From contig CM032121.1 in the NCBI GenBank assembly GCA_018894105.1, positions 23,777,730-23,841,729 of the forward strand: a stretch of DNA of 64,000 nt, given 5' to 3'. Under the pieces are notes generated by a model. That model was given only the letters and a program-made list of their open reading frames with translations. It was not told the origin of the DNA and did no database searches. This stretch comes from Jacaranda mimosifolia. Taxonomy: Eukaryota > Streptophyta > Magnoliopsida > Lamiales > Bignoniaceae. The position numbers were made by a program, and so were the translations under genes. Positions 23,240 to 35,641 of the stretch are shown one piece after another (positions within the stretch are counted from its first letter, which is position 1; each line of letters opens with the position of its first letter).

Positions 23240-24985
23240 TCCACAACAAGCTAATTAGATTGGCGTTGTAAACTATTTCACTTGTGATACAATCTTGATT
23301 GAATGATATTAATAATATGGCCATCTTCATCTTATGCTTATATTTACTTTATTGGCATTTGGTTGAAGCCCTTAGATCACACAAGACTAAGGGACTTGGT
23401 TATGCACTATGTGGTGATCATAGAATAAGTCTTGCATGGTCGTGATCTTAAATCTTCACAATCATAAGATCTTAAGAGATGAGGTATCTACGATTCGGAC
23501 AGACTTGTACTAACAATGCATAAATCCAAGGAGTTGGATATTGTTCTGTTCCATGGGCAATCCTATATGAGATATGGATGCATGTTAGTGGGTGCTTGTT
23601 TGGGAACAAGGCACTAGAGACCCACCAGAGAATCTACTAGATAGCTAGAGTGGCAAGTTGATAGTGGCAAATTTTCCCACTTATGATAGTGCAAATAATT
23701 AGTCCTTTGACTTGAGGACTAATTATTTTAAACTAAAATGAACATAAGATATTCTAAAGTTACAAGAAGTTGTGAGCCCATGTCCAATGAATGGTAAACC
23801 TATTGCGTAACACACAAACGCCAATTAGCTTCCTAGTTAATGGAGGAATTTTCTAAGTGTTAGAAAAATTACTCCATGGAATCAATTTTTGAGGTGTCCA
23901 ATTTGAAAGTTAATGTTGGCTTGATTAATTTAAGTGTTAAATTAATCAATAAATTTAAGGAGTTAAATTATACAAATAATTAAGAAGTTAATTATCTGGT
24001 GTCAAATGATCATCAATTGGTCAAGTCAACTTAAAGAGTTAAGTTAGCAAAACTGAGCTTAAGAGTTAAGCTTGTTTGACTTAAGAGTTAAGTCAAAGGT
24101 TAATTAATTAAATTAAAGTATTTAATTTAATTAAAGAAAAGAATACATTTTGGAGGGAAAATTCAAATGAAAGGTTCATTCAAATTAGCATCTTAATTAT
24201 TTTGAAATTAGATTTTAACTATAATTGAAACGCACTCAAATTCAAATTAGATTTGAATTTGAATTTGCCACCTAAGCTTGCACATGGCTGCCTCCCTTGT
24301 GGAAGGTGTGATGCCAACTTGGCATCACACCATCCTCCATATATATATATAGATATAAAGGTGAGGGATCGACCAACATGCATTTTGGTATGAAGATTAG
24401 AATATATCACATTTCCCTCCAAAACTCTCTCCAAGCATTGCATAATGTGTTGAAGCTTTGCTTTGTTTCTTCTTCTCCAACCTAAAATCAGCCTCCACCA
24501 TTGTATTTCTCCTTTCTTACTCTATCTAAAAGTGAGGAGAAATTGGAAGTTCAATTAGTCTGTGGATCATCACAATAGAGGCAACAAACTTGGGTTGTTA
24601 GATTTGGAGATCCACTGAAACAGAGCAGCGATTTGTCAATTTTTTTTCCAAGAGATCCAAAATGTGTTTTGATCCAATTTTTTCATATTATCTTCCTCAA
24701 GGCATTGATAGAATCCAAGAATTTTTTTTGGTGATTTTTGGAGAAGTTTAACTGAGGCAAAAATTGCTCTCTTCCTGCTGCGCCGCTGCCTGGCAGATTC
24801 TGGATTGGTGAGGAGTTCACCATTTTCTCCTTGGAAATTTGCTATTCAAGGTAACTCTCTTCCTAAATCTGAATCCTAGCATGATTAGATCCTTGTGAGC
24901 ATGTAAATCACTTGCTTATTTAAGCGTTCGAAGTTTTATTTTTGGATCTTAGTGCAATACTTGCAAACAAGCAATCCGATTGTCT
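23229..24985 (+). repeat. Copia 1 3' LTR
   Basis: Starts right after the polypurine tract (AAGTGGGAGAT), with the expected TGTTGGAATAGT changed to TTTTGGAATAGT, and ends near ATACTTGCAAACA. About 0.5 kb is deleted at about 23725, compared with the full-length LTR at 30207-32453. Carries the promoter hairpin (24305-24331) and TATA-rich stretch (about 24340-24353). Confidence 0.82.
24305..24353 (+). promoter_or_regulatory. Copia LTR promoter: hairpin plus TATA box
   Basis: GGTGTGATGCC and GGCATCACACC form a perfect 11 bp inverted repeat around a 5-base loop, followed about 10 bases on by ATATATATATATAG. The same arrangement occurs at 25230-25256 (inverted copy), 31790-31816, 36224-36250 (inverted) and 42206-42231, so it is a conserved LTR feature. 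Core-promoter function is inferred. Confidence 0.6.
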
Positions 24986-26132
24986 TGCATTTATCAATAT
25001 GATCCACACACCAATGCTTTTTCCGATTTCTCCTCAATATTAGCTGGAGATAGAAAGGTGAAATGAGATGTTGATGGCCAATTTAGGTGTTGGAGAAGAA
25101 GAGAGAAGTGAAGATTCAACTCATGAGGCATCATTTGAAGGAGGGAAAAATGTGAAAATCTAATTCTTCACATGGAAAATCATTTTGCCGTCCACCCTCA
25201 CCACTATATCTATATATAGAGGGAGGATGGTGTGATGCCACCTTGGCATCACACCTTCCTCAAGGTGGGGGACAACCCACTTGCTTGCAAGTTGGTAAAT
25301 TCAAATTAAATTTGAATTTTGTATGCATTTCAATTACATTTGGAATCTAATTTCAAATTAATTAAAATGTCACACCAAATGAACCTTTCATTTGAATTTT
25401 TCCACCAAAATTGATTCCTCTCATTAATTAAATTAAAAATTAAATTAAACACTTTAATTTAATTAATTAATATTTGACTTAACTCTTAAGTCAATTAGCT
25501 TAGCTCTTTAAGCTAAGAATTATTAATTTAACTCTTTAAGCTAACTTGACCAATTGATGGTCATGTGGCACCTAATAATTAACTCCTTAATTATTGGTTT
25601 AATTTAACTCCTTAAATTTGTTGATCAATTTAACAACTAAATTAATCAAGTCAAAGTTGACCTCAATTTTCGGTCACCCCAAAATCAAGCACTTGGAGTG
25701 AATTTCTTAACACTTAGAAAAATTCCTCCATTAATTAAGAAATGCAATTGGCTTTTTTGTGTGTGACCCGATAAGTTCTACCATTCATTGGACATGAGCT
25801 CACAACTTCTTGTGACTTTTGAATATCATATATTCATTTTAGTTTAAACTCTTTTTAACTAATCGACTCAATTCAATTAATCTCCATGGCCGATGTCCAA
25901 CTTCAAGCTCATAGAGCCCAACTAATTGGCTAAAATGAATGATTTTGGAAAACTATTATAGCTCTACGCATACCATACAAATATGGTCCTTCCGTCTCCT
26001 ATCTCCCGAAAGAGTCCTAGGGCAAGATATTTTTCGGCTCCCTAATAGTTTTGATACTATGTCTCTATTCTCAATGTTCGATTCCTTTATGTGACCTCAT
26101 CTTTGGAAAACTCATTTTCCCAATTATCACAC
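24986..26132 (-). repeat. Inverted copia LTR fragment
   Basis: Matches the minus-strand LTR at 35642-37819 from its position 36008 (AGCAATC...ATTGTCTTGC) onward for about 1.15 kb and stops near CAATTATCACAC, lacking both LTR ends. It sits tail-to-tail with the copia 1 3' LTR and directly before copia 2 leader sequence, where a 5' LTR in + orientation would be expected. This indicates rearrangement. Confidence 0.8.
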
Positions 26133-26429
26133 CTCATTTGGCAAAATATATCAAGAATTTCATAAGATACAATTAGCAAATATTGCTTACCTTTGGATTG
26201 CTTGTGGATATACATCGATTACGGGGGTCCACTTGCAAGTCCTTGGAATCTTGATTCTCACTTGGAAATAAGATTTCCCGAATTTTTCTAGGGGTGAAGA
26301 GTTTGATAAAATAGTAGGAGAAAAACATGCTTGAAAGACCATGAACATGTTTTAATATCAAATTCAATCAACTGCTTATTCTCTTTTTTGCCTTTGAGGA
26401 TTTGTGAAATCTCAAAAATTGCTTAATGT

Positions 26430-27652
26430 TCCACTCAACGATATTTTGGAAACCAATAAACCAACCGAGCCAAACTTCCACGATTGACTTAACCTCAAAA
26501 ATCATTCTAGATTTCTAGAAACGGATAGATGTCCTATATCAAGGTGCTCTTAATCTCATGGCTATTAAAGTAGATCAAGAGACACGTGAAAAGTTCACGA
26601 ATTAGGTTTAGGATCGTTCTATCCCATTGTCTCATGATGGAATCTACAAACTTTAAAAGTCTCAAAGACACATGAATTGTGCCTTGGTTAAAGTTTACAA
26701 GAGTTGTAAAGTAAATAAGGAATGAGAAGTTCATGTTGTCAAAGGAGATTTTTCAAGCTAGGATGGGTGTGAAGTCATGTGTCATCAACTACGATCTAAA
26801 GATGATTAGGCTTGGAGAAGCTTTTTCTACTTTGACGTGGTAATAGACAATGATCTCCATGAAGATTTGATCCTCGCATCCTCGCTGAGTTTTAATTGAT
26901 CAAAGTGTTGACCTAGAAGGAGACTACCATGACAAGGGCAAACTTTGACACTTGTTTCCTTCTCCAAGTCTATGGGCCCTAGCGATGCTAGAAAGGAAGG
27001 TAAAAGTAAGAAAAGTTCTTCTTCCAAGGGAAAACAACTATTGAAGTAATCCGGAGGAGCGAAGAAGATTATAGAGGATATAGTTTATATTATTTGTTTC
27101 TACTTTGGCTAGATAGGCCATTAGAAGTGATTTTGTAAGGAATATCTTGCAACCCTCTGGAAGGGTATGTACTTTGTTGAAGTGCATTAAGGATAAATTC
27201 TTCTTCATAGATATGTGATATTGCATGTGGTTCTTATCTTTGTAAATTGTTACAAAGAGTAAGAAAGAAGAATAAAACTAAGTGATGTGGATATGATCCA
27301 CCGCCTTGGCTAAAGAGCAAGAGTTGTGACTAAAGCCGAAGGCATATAATAAGTTGGACTTAGGGAACTCCATAATTCTATTGAACCCTTGCTATTATGT
27401 GTCGTATATTGTTGAGAACATTATTTCAATTTCTGTTTTGGATAGCGAAGGGTTTGATCCTACTGTATCAAATAAGAGATTGAAGGCATTAAAGAATGCA
27501 TTCTTTAATTGCTTATGTTACACTTAACAAAGGATTATACATATTAGATTCTCAACCATCACTAATGCATTTTAAAAAAAGTAAGAAAATTAGATATCCA
27601 AGAAAATGCCATGTGATGACATGCCAGACTTGAACATATCTCTAAAAATAAG
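26430..27652 (+). pseudogene. Copia 2 gag and protease remnant
   Basis: ILETNKPTEPNFHD at about 26442 corresponds to copia gag residues 9 onward. Later landmarks are the zinc-knuckle region (about 27095-27150), the protease-like DIACGSYLCK (about 27215-27245) and LDSQPSLMHF before integrase. Stops and shifts are too frequent for any continuous frame. Confidence 0.6.
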
Positions 27653-28465
27653 ATGAGCAAATTAGAAGCTCTCAAAGCACTAAATGTTAGTGGCATTGAG
27701 GAACTTTCTACTTATAAATCTTATTTAAAGGGAAAAATGACCAAGGCTCCTTTTGTAGGACAAACGAAGTGCTCCATAAGTCTTTTGAATTTGATCCATA
27801 TGGATGTTTGTGGACCACAAAGAGTTAGCGAGAGAGAAGGCTATTCCTACTTCATCACCTTCACCAATGATTACAGTCGGTTCAAGCATATGTATCTTAT
27901 GAAGTACAAGTTCGAAGCATTTGAAATGTTCAAAGTGTATAGGAATGAAGTGGAAAAGCAATAAGGCTAAGTATTAAAGCTCTTTGATCGAATCGAGGAA
28001 GAGAATACTTGAGCACCAAATTCATGGATTATCTAAGGGAGAATGAGATTCTCCTACAATGGACTCCATTCGGCACACCCCAAAATAATAGAGTAGCCGA
28101 GAGGAGAAACCATACCTTGTTAGACATGGTATGTTCCATGTTAAGCTTCTTCGATATGCCTATATCCTTTTTGGGATACGTCTTATCAATGATAGCAAAG
28201 TTACTAAGTGTAGTACCTTCAAAGTCAGTGCTAAAACACCATATGAGATATGGCATGGCAAAGCACCCTCTTACTAATATATCAAGGTTTGGCGATCTCC
28301 TGCCTACGTGAGACGGACAGTGGGAGATAAGTTGGATAGTAGATCCACCTTGTGCAAGTTTGTGGGATACACAAGAGAATCTATGCATTATTACTTCTAT
28401 GATCCCTCGAAGCAAAAGGTATTTGTTTTGAGAAACGCCACCTTTTTAGAAAAGGAATTTCTATA
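27653..28465 (+). pseudogene. Copia 2 integrase remnant
   Basis: Open pieces at 27653-27964 and 28009-28311 match the copia 1 integrase: MDVCGPQRVSEREGYSYFIT, YLMKYKFEAFEMFKVYRNEV and NNRVAERRNHTLLDMV. Several stops and a frameshift near 28230. The catalytic Glu of VAERRN persists; the Asp segment around 27990 is mutated. Confidence 0.78.
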
Positions 28466-30195
28466 AGATAGAAAAAGGCATTATTGCTGAACTTGGTGAA
28501 GTTCGAGATGATCATCAAATCCCACAAGTGGTAGAAATAAATATATATCAAAGAGCCTCACACACAACCTCTGATAAAGCCAGACCAAATCAAGAAATAA
28601 CCTGAAAACTTCGAATTCCTTCATGAGACGGGCCAATTAGATAGTGATCCAAGAACCTATGAGAAAGCTATGTTGGACATAGACTCGGGACGTTGGCTTG
28701 AAGCTATGAGATCCAAAATGGGCTCCATGTACTCCAAAAAAGTATAGACTTTGGTAGATCTACCGAAGGGAATAGCTCCCGTTGGTTGCAAGTGGATCTA
28801 TAAGCGAAAGCTTAGAGCAGATGGAGAAGTCGTGACTTTTAAGGTGCGACTAGTGGAAAAGGTTACACTAAAAGACCCAGTATCGATGTCGAGGAAACCT
28901 TTTCACCGGTCGTAATATCTAAGTCCATTCATATATACTTGCCATAGTCGTATATTATGACTATGAGATATGACAAATGGATGTAAAGACTGCTTTTCTC
29001 AATGGATACATTGAAGAAGAAATCTATATGTAGCAACCACAAGGTTTTACATCCAAGGGGAGTGAGCAAAAGGTTTTCAAACTCCAGAGATCCATTTATG
29101 GACTCAAACAAGCATCTCAAAGTTGGAACATACGTTTTGACAAAATAGTCAAATCGTTTGGCTTTGTCAAAAATGTGTATGAACCATGTGTGTATAAGAA
29201 GGCTAATGGGAGTAGTGTACAATTTATTATGCTTTGTGTCGATGGCATCCTTCTCATTAGGAATGTTAGAGTGTACTAAAGCATAGTTATCTACACAATT
29301 CTCCATTAAGAATTTGGGAGAAAGCATCCTACATATTAGGATTACGTATCTATAGAGATAGACCAAGGATAATGCTAGGGCTATTCTAAATCCCGTACAT
29401 TGACTAGATACTAGAGAGGTTTAGTATGGAAGAATCCAAGAAAGGATTGCTTGCCGTGGGACATGGCATTCAACTCTCCAAGTCTATGACCCCTAAGACT
29501 AAAAACGAGAGACAAAAGATGTCCTACATACCTTATGCCTCCGCTATCGGTAGCATAATGTATGCAGTTCAATGTACAAGATCGAATGGGCGCACTCGCT
29601 AAGCATTACGAGTAGGTTCCAATCTAATCTTAGTAAGAGTCATTGGATAGCCGTTAAAGCAATCCTTCAGTACTTGAGAAAGACTAAGGATTTATTTTTG
29701 GTATACAGCAGTGGAGAATTGAAACTCGAAGGGTTGTTGGATTCAAGTTTCCAATTCGATGTAGAACCTAAAATCCATTTATAGATTTATATTTTGCCTT
29801 AATAGCGGCATGGTGAGTTGGAAGAGTTCCAATAAGAAACCACGGCTGAGACCACCACTAAGGTGAAATAATTTGTGGTTTTGGAAACCACAAAAGAATT
29901 TGCTTGGATAAAAACTCTATCTAAGAGTTGGATGTAGTGCCTAGCGTGCATGAGCCCAAGTTTGCCTTTGGAAGACAATCTTGGACTTGAGCTAAGATCT
30001 CATCATTAACTAAACACAGTAAATGCGTTATCATTTGATATATGATATCAAATTGATAGAGGCAACCACTAAGTGGACAAAGTTACCTCAAAAGAGAATT
30101 TAGAAGATCCACTGAAAAATCCCCTAACACAAAAAGTCATTAAAGAACATCTTGAGAAGATGGGTCTCAAGGCCATGAGGCATTAGCTATAGGAC
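28466..30195 (+). pseudogene. Copia 2 RT and RNase H remnant
   Basis: RT pieces include the segment near 28980 corresponding to DVKTAFLNG, then YGLKQAS-like sequence (about 29097), and an active-site box reading CVDG at 29235-29246 where the family has YVDD. RNase H pieces follow (GIQLSKSMTPKTKNERQKMS near 29467; a VSWKSS-like stretch at about 29815). Frame breaks throughout; inactive. Confidence 0.75.
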
Positions 30196-30206
30196 AAGTG
30201 GGAGAT

Positions 30207-32453
30207 TGTTTGAATAGTACCCAGCAAACTAATTAGATTAGCCTTGTAAAAGCTATTTCCTTGTAAAACAATATTGATTGAATGATATTCTTTATATAGC
30301 CATCTTCATCTTATGCTCTTTATTACTTCACTTGCATCTGGATGAAGCCCCTAGATCACTCACGACTACGGGACTTGGTTGGTGACCATGGAATAAATCT
30401 CACACGGTCGTGATCTTAAATCTTCCAAGTTTTAGGATCTTACGAGACAGGGCATCTAAGATCAGAATAGACTAACACTAACGATACAAAATCCAAAAGT
30501 TGGATATTGCTCAATTTTATGAGCGACTGTATGAGATATGGGTCATGTTAGTGGGTGTTTATTAGTGAACAAGGTATTGAAAGCCCACCGGAGAATCTCC
30601 TAGATATCTGTAGTGACAAGTCGGCAGTGGCAAGTTCTCTAGCTTACGCTAGTTCATATTATTAGTCCTCTGACTTAAGGATCCATGGTAACCTTGCATC
30701 TGGTCCTCAAGCTTTGACTCTTCCTTTACCACTTAGCGAGTCTCTCAGATTGAGGTTGGGTATAAGCTACTTGGCATGGAGGTTTGTGAGATCCAAGATA
30801 GAATCCAACTCCTCGCTTTTATGAAGGACGGATGCATCTCCTATGTATTCTATAATAACCGATTCCAAGAAATCCTTGTGCAAAGTGGTGTGACAATTGG
30901 GAAAAGGAGTTTTCCAAATATGAGGTCACATAAGGGAACCAAACATTGAGAATAGAGATATAGTACTGAGGTTATTAGGGAGCTGACAAATATCTTGTCC
31001 TAGGCCTATTTTGGGAGATAGGAGACAAAATGACTGTATTTGTATGGTAAGCAAAGAGCTATAATAGTTTTCCAAAGCATTCATTTCAGCCAATTAGTTG
31101 GGCTCCATGGGCTTGAGGTTGGACATCGACCATGAAGATTGGGTACTCTTCAATTAATGAGATTAATTGAATCGAGTTGATTAGTTTAAAAGTATTTTAT
31201 ACTAAAATGATTATATGATATTCAAAAGTCACAAGGAGTTATGAGCCCATGTTCAATAAATGGTAGAACCTATGGGGTCACACATAAAATCCAATTAGCT
31301 TTCTAATTAATGGTGGAAATTTTCTAAGTATTAGAAAATATCTCCTAGTAGACCGATTTTAAGGTATCAATTTTGAAGGTCAATTTTAGCTTGATTATTT
31401 AAGTGTTAAATTAATCAATTAATTTAAAGAGATAAATTTGACCAATAATTAAGTAGTTAATTATTTGATGCCAATATGACCATCAATTGGTGAAGTTAAA
31501 AAGTTAAGTTAACAAAAAAGCAAGCTTAAGAGTTGAGCTTGTTTAACTTAAGAATTAAATCAAAGGTTAATTAATTAAATTAACGTGTCTAATTTGTCTA
31601 ATTTAATTAATGGGAAGAACACATTTTGGAGGGAAAATTCAAATGAAATTTTCATTTGAATTGGCATTTTAAATAGCTTGAAGTTAGATTTCAAATATAA
31701 TTAAGATGCAAATGAAATTCAAATTAGATTTGCATTTGCATTTGCCACCTTGGCAAAATGCAAGTTGGCTACCCTTTTTCCTCATGGGAGGTGTGATGCC
31801 ACCTTGGCATCACACCTTTCAACCTCTCTATATAGATATATAGAGAGAGGGTTGGTCATTATGTCAAAAGGTGTTGAGAATTAGATTTTCCAATACTCGC
31901 TCCAAAACTCATTGCAAGCATTACATTCATGTATTGAAAGCTTTACTCTCATCTTCTTCTTCCCTACCAAAAATCAACCTCCACTATGGCTAATCTCTAG
32001 CCTTATTCCTACTTATAGGCTAGAGATTTTGGAAGATCTATTTGGTGTGTGGATCATATCAATAGAGGCAAACAAGTTAGTTTGCTACGGTTTGGAGATC
32101 TACTTGCACAAAGTCCGCTATGGCGATTTTCTCCAGGGAGATCCAAAAAGCTTTTCGATCTGAATTTTTTACTGAGAGTTCCAAAAGGTGTTGATTACCT
32201 CCAGTGATTTTTTTGTGAATTTTGGAGGATATTTGACAGTGGTAAAAATCACTCCACTGCTGTTGTGCAATTTCTAGCAGTTTCTGGATTGGTGAAAGGT
32301 TCACCACATTCTCTTTGGATTTTTTATTTCAAGGTAACACTCTATCTAAATCTAAATCTTAGGATTAATTTGATCCTAGTTAGCATGTCAGCACTAGTTT
32401 TTTAATCTTTTGAAATTTTTTATAATTAGATCCTAGTACATTACTTGCTTTCA
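30207..32453 (+). repeat. Copia 2 3' LTR, full length
   Basis: Preceded by the polypurine tract AAGTGGGAGAT. Starts TGTTTGAATAGT and ends ACTTGCTTTCA, 2.25 kb, unusually long for Copia. Contains the hairpin (31790-31816) and TATA-like CTCTCTATATAGATATATAG (about 31824-31843). Its right end abuts the interior of copia 3 with no spacer. Confidence 0.85.
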
Positions 32454-33120
32454 GGATTTACTATCCAATTTGTCTCCCACTGTCCATCTCATGTAGACGG
32501 GAGACCCCTAAACCTTAAGGTACTGATAAGAGAATGCTTTGCCATTCCACATCTCATGCGGCATTTTTAGCACGAACTTTGATGGTACTATATTTAGTAG
32601 TATCGCCGCCGTTTGTAATAGGATATGGGCACTTCGAAAAAGCTCATCATGGAATGTATCATGTCCAACAAGGTACGGTTTCTCCTTTCAGCTACTCCAT
32701 TGTGTTGGGGTGTGTCGGGTAGAGTCCATTGAGAAAGAATCTCATTCTCTTTTAGATAATCCAAGAATTTGCAACTTAAGTATTCGCCACGTTGATTAGA
32801 TCGAAGAGCTTTAATACTAAGTCCCTTTTGCTTTTCCACTTTATTCCTATACTCTTTGAACTTTTCAAAGGTTTCAAACTCGTACTTCATGAGATACATA
32901 TGCCCGAATTGACTATAATCATCGGTGAAGGTGATGAAGCCCAATAGCCTCTTCTCGCACTAACTCTTAGTGGGCCACAAACATCTATATGGATCAAATC
33001 CAAAGGACTTGTGGTGCGCTCGGCTTCTCCTACAAAAGGAGCCTTGGTCATTTTTTTCTTTAAATAAGATTCACAAGTAGAAAGGTCCTCAATGCCACTA
33101 ACATTTAGTGCTTTAGAGCT
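32454..33120 (-). pseudogene. Copia 3 integrase remnant (truncated)
   Basis: Open segment 32594-32944 reads FITFTDDYSQFGHMYLMKY, LSIKALRSNQRGEYLS and HNGVAERRNRTLLDM. In the second landmark the family's catalytic Asp (SDRGGEY in relatives) is Asn, which would abolish strand transfer; the Glu is kept. The C-terminal part is cut off at 32454. Confidence 0.8.
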
Positions 33121-34600
33121 TCTAACTTATTCATCTTATTTTCAGAAATATGCCTAAGTTTTGCATGCCAGAGAATGACATCTTCTTGGTTATCTAATTT
33201 TCTTTTACTTGATTGAATGTGCATTCGTGAAGGTTGAGAATCAAGTATGTATAATCCGTTATTTAATATACCTTGATCAATCAAAGAATAATTCTTTAAT
33301 GCTTTCAACATCCCATTTGATATAGAAAAATCATATCCTTCATTATCAAGAACGGGAATTGAAATAATGTTCTGAACAAGATTAGATACATAATAATCGG
33401 ATCAAGTACAATGCAAGCATTCCCTAAGTCTAACTTGATTACACCTTGGACCATGGCAGCAACTTTTGCTCCACTTCCTAGGCAAAGGATCATATCCCCT
33501 TCACAAAGACTCTTTTTTATTTCTATCCCTTATAACGAATTACAAAGGTGAGAACCACATGATGTATCAAATACCCATGAGGGTAAATTAGTTGCTAAAT
33601 GCACTTCAATAAAGTACATACCCTTCCCAAAGGTGCCAAGGTATTCCTTGCAGTTTCTTTTCTATGCATCGCAATAGAATGGTTTGGCCAGACCCGGGAC
33701 CCACCCCGCATGGAAATTGCAGTAACTAAAACCCATCCTGCCCCCCTACCTTTCATTTGGTGCCTAACCCGATAGGTTCTACTCATTTAACCCGATTTTT
33801 TATTTTTTATTTTTTCCACACGATTCATTTATTGCAATAGGAAATCTAAACAAAATTAGTTCATGGGATGCCAAACTTGGATGAAGATTCCATGAAAAAA
33901 GTCATACGTTTTTAAGTTTTAACTAAATTTATATGTGTATATTAATATATTTAATTACTTATTATTAAATGGGGCAGGTTTAGTAAAACCCGTAACCCGC
34001 CCTAAAATCCATTTTATTAGCCCCGAAACCCACCCCATTCGGGATGGGTCTGGGGCGGGGCCTCCAATTACCCAGACCCATTCCCATGCCTATTCTTTTC
34101 TAATGCCCTTTTTTGCCACAATAAAACAAGTTGCATTGGTTTTATCACATTTCTTCTTCTTAACTCCCCCAAACCTTTTAAGGGTTGCTTCTCTTTCGAG
34201 GAAGAATTCTTCTTCTTTTTATCTCCCTTTCTAGGACCCTCAAGGCCTCTCGACTTAGAGGCAAGCAAAAAAAGCTTTTCCCTTTTCACAGTTACCTTAG
34301 CATCAACATCATGTTCACCAATTCGTTAATCGTCACCTCTTACTTGGACATATTAAAGTTCATAATGAATTAGTCGAACAAAAGGGGCAATGATTGTAGG
34401 ATCAAATCCATATAGAGAACATTGTCCATGACCACATCTAGTTGTCCAAGCTTTTCAATCAGTCCAATCATCTTAAGCCTGCGATCATAGACACTTGAAC
34501 TTTTTACTATCCTTGATCTAAAGAGCTCTCTAGACAAAGTGAACCTTTCGTGTCTTCTGGGTCTTCAAAAGCCTCTATGCCACCAATGGTCTTCTTTACT
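33121..34600 (-). pseudogene. Copia 3 gag, zinc knuckle and protease remnant
   Basis: Minus-strand pieces: gag (about 34600-34290; IEKLGQLDVVMDNVLYMDLI), its basic tail (34289-34068; GDKKKKNSSSKEKQPLKGLG), the zinc-knuckle segment split by the MITE, a protease-like VFDTSCGSHLCN region (about 33585-33540) and the pre-integrase part (GILNNGLYILDSQPSRMHIQ). Multiple frame breaks. Confidence 0.7.
33664..34093. mobile_element. hAT-type MITE, 430 bp
   Basis: Inserted in the copia 3 zinc-knuckle region. The flanking 8 bp direct repeat TCTTTTCT (33656-33663 and 34094-34101) is a perfect hAT-sized target duplication; removing one copy restores the reading order seen in copia 1. Ends are imperfect inverted repeats (TGCATCGCAATAGAATGG on the left, GGCATGGGAATGGGTCTGG on the other strand at the right), followed inward by ACCCGCC/GGGTGGG-type motifs common in plant hAT elements with GGCAATGGGGCGGG-like ends. 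No coding capacity. Confidence 0.8.
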
Positions 34601-35627
34601 ACATGCAATATTTACAGGAGAAAAAAATCCTCACTCCTTGTGATTTTACTCCCATAACATTTATAAGATAGAATTAAGAGGCATGCAAGCCCCAATTTAA
34701 TACAACTGTTTTCAACAACTTGAAATAAATAAAATCAATATTAAATGTTCATGATCATCCCCATTTATTCATCGTCCATTCAACAATTAAATGAATAATA
34801 AATAAATCTAGAATTGAAATTCAATTCCAATAATAAATGCTTATCTCGTAAACAAAAAATGGCCAAGCAAGAGCTAGCATAACAATTAAGCAAAAATTGG
34901 AGATTAAAATTTTTTTAAAAGCAATCAAAAAATATCAATCATAATTTTAAGAACTTGCACAACATTTGTGCATCTAATATGTGTGTAAGAAAATATTTTG
35001 GCCACCTAAAAGAGCCAAAAAGAAGTCTCTAAACTTGCATAAACCCAATTGCGCTTGTTGGCTGAGACTTGTGCATGGCTGGGTGGCAGCTCTCAGTCGT
35101 TGCCCTTCCTATGTGCTACCATGGTTCGGCAGCACCCCTGTTTCAGCTTAACTTTTGTGCACCAAAAAACTTTAGAACAAGTTCTTAACTTTGAAACACA
35201 CATTATAGATGAAATTCTAGATTCAAAACACCTTTTAAAAATGAAATTTCAAGTGTTCAATCACGTTTTCAAAAACAAGTTCAAGTAAGGATCACACTCT
35301 TCAAAATTCTCCAACAAAACTCCAATCATATTGGATCCAAAAATGATCAAAACTCTTTTAGGCCATCATAAACATTCTATATCAACATATAACATCAACT
35401 AATGCTAAAACAACATTCAACGTTAGAAGCTATGAATTAAAACATACTAATCATATGAATCAACACTTAAAACACATATTAGCATGCTTTCAATTCATCA
35501 ATCAAGGAGCCACACACAACATCATCTAAACACTCCAATACGTCATATGAATTGAGAATTTGGTGATTTTGATCAATACATCACATGAATCAATCAATCA
35601 AAAAATCCAAATCATATCATAAATTAG
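34601..35627 (-). other. Copia 3 untranslated leader
   Basis: About 1 kb between primer-binding site and gag with no recognisable coding sequence. AT-rich apart from a short GC-richer patch near 35070-35140. Confidence 0.45.
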
Positions 35628-35639
35628 GCTCTGGTACTA
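35628..35639 (-). other. Copia 3 primer-binding site (initiator tRNA-Met type)
   Basis: The minus strand reads TAGTACCAGAGC just after the LTR end, close to the TGGTATCAGAGC complement of initiator tRNA-Met used by most Copia elements. It confirms the strand and the LTR boundary. Confidence 0.7.
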
Positions 35640-35641
35640 CT

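Larger units (their letters stand above)
46..24985 (+). mobile_element. Copia 1: Ty1/Copia retrotransposon, broken by two insertions
   Basis: A decayed Ty1/Copia element on the + strand in the canonical order LTR, gag, protease, integrase, RT, RNase H, LTR. Its own pieces lie at about 46-3442, 13139-14756 and 22312-24985; the gaps are an Athila-type Gypsy element and a composite insertion. Integrase upstream of RT marks the Copia superfamily. Sister copies at 26133-32453 and 32454-37819 allow the breaks to be mapped, since reading resumes across each insertion at the homologous position. The coding regions hold many stops and the RT active site is altered, so it is inactive. The 3' LTR starts at 23229; the 5' LTR is incomplete. 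Confidence 0.85.
26133..32453 (+). mobile_element. Copia 2: decayed Ty1/Copia element lacking its 5' LTR
   Basis: Same family and order as copia 1: leader from about 26138 (matching 1880-2150), gag, zinc knuckle/protease remnants, integrase, RT, RNase H, polypurine tract and a full 3' LTR. More decayed than copia 1. Uninterrupted, so it serves as the reference for placing the insertions in copia 1. The + oriented 5' LTR is missing and replaced by an inverted LTR fragment. Confidence 0.82.
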
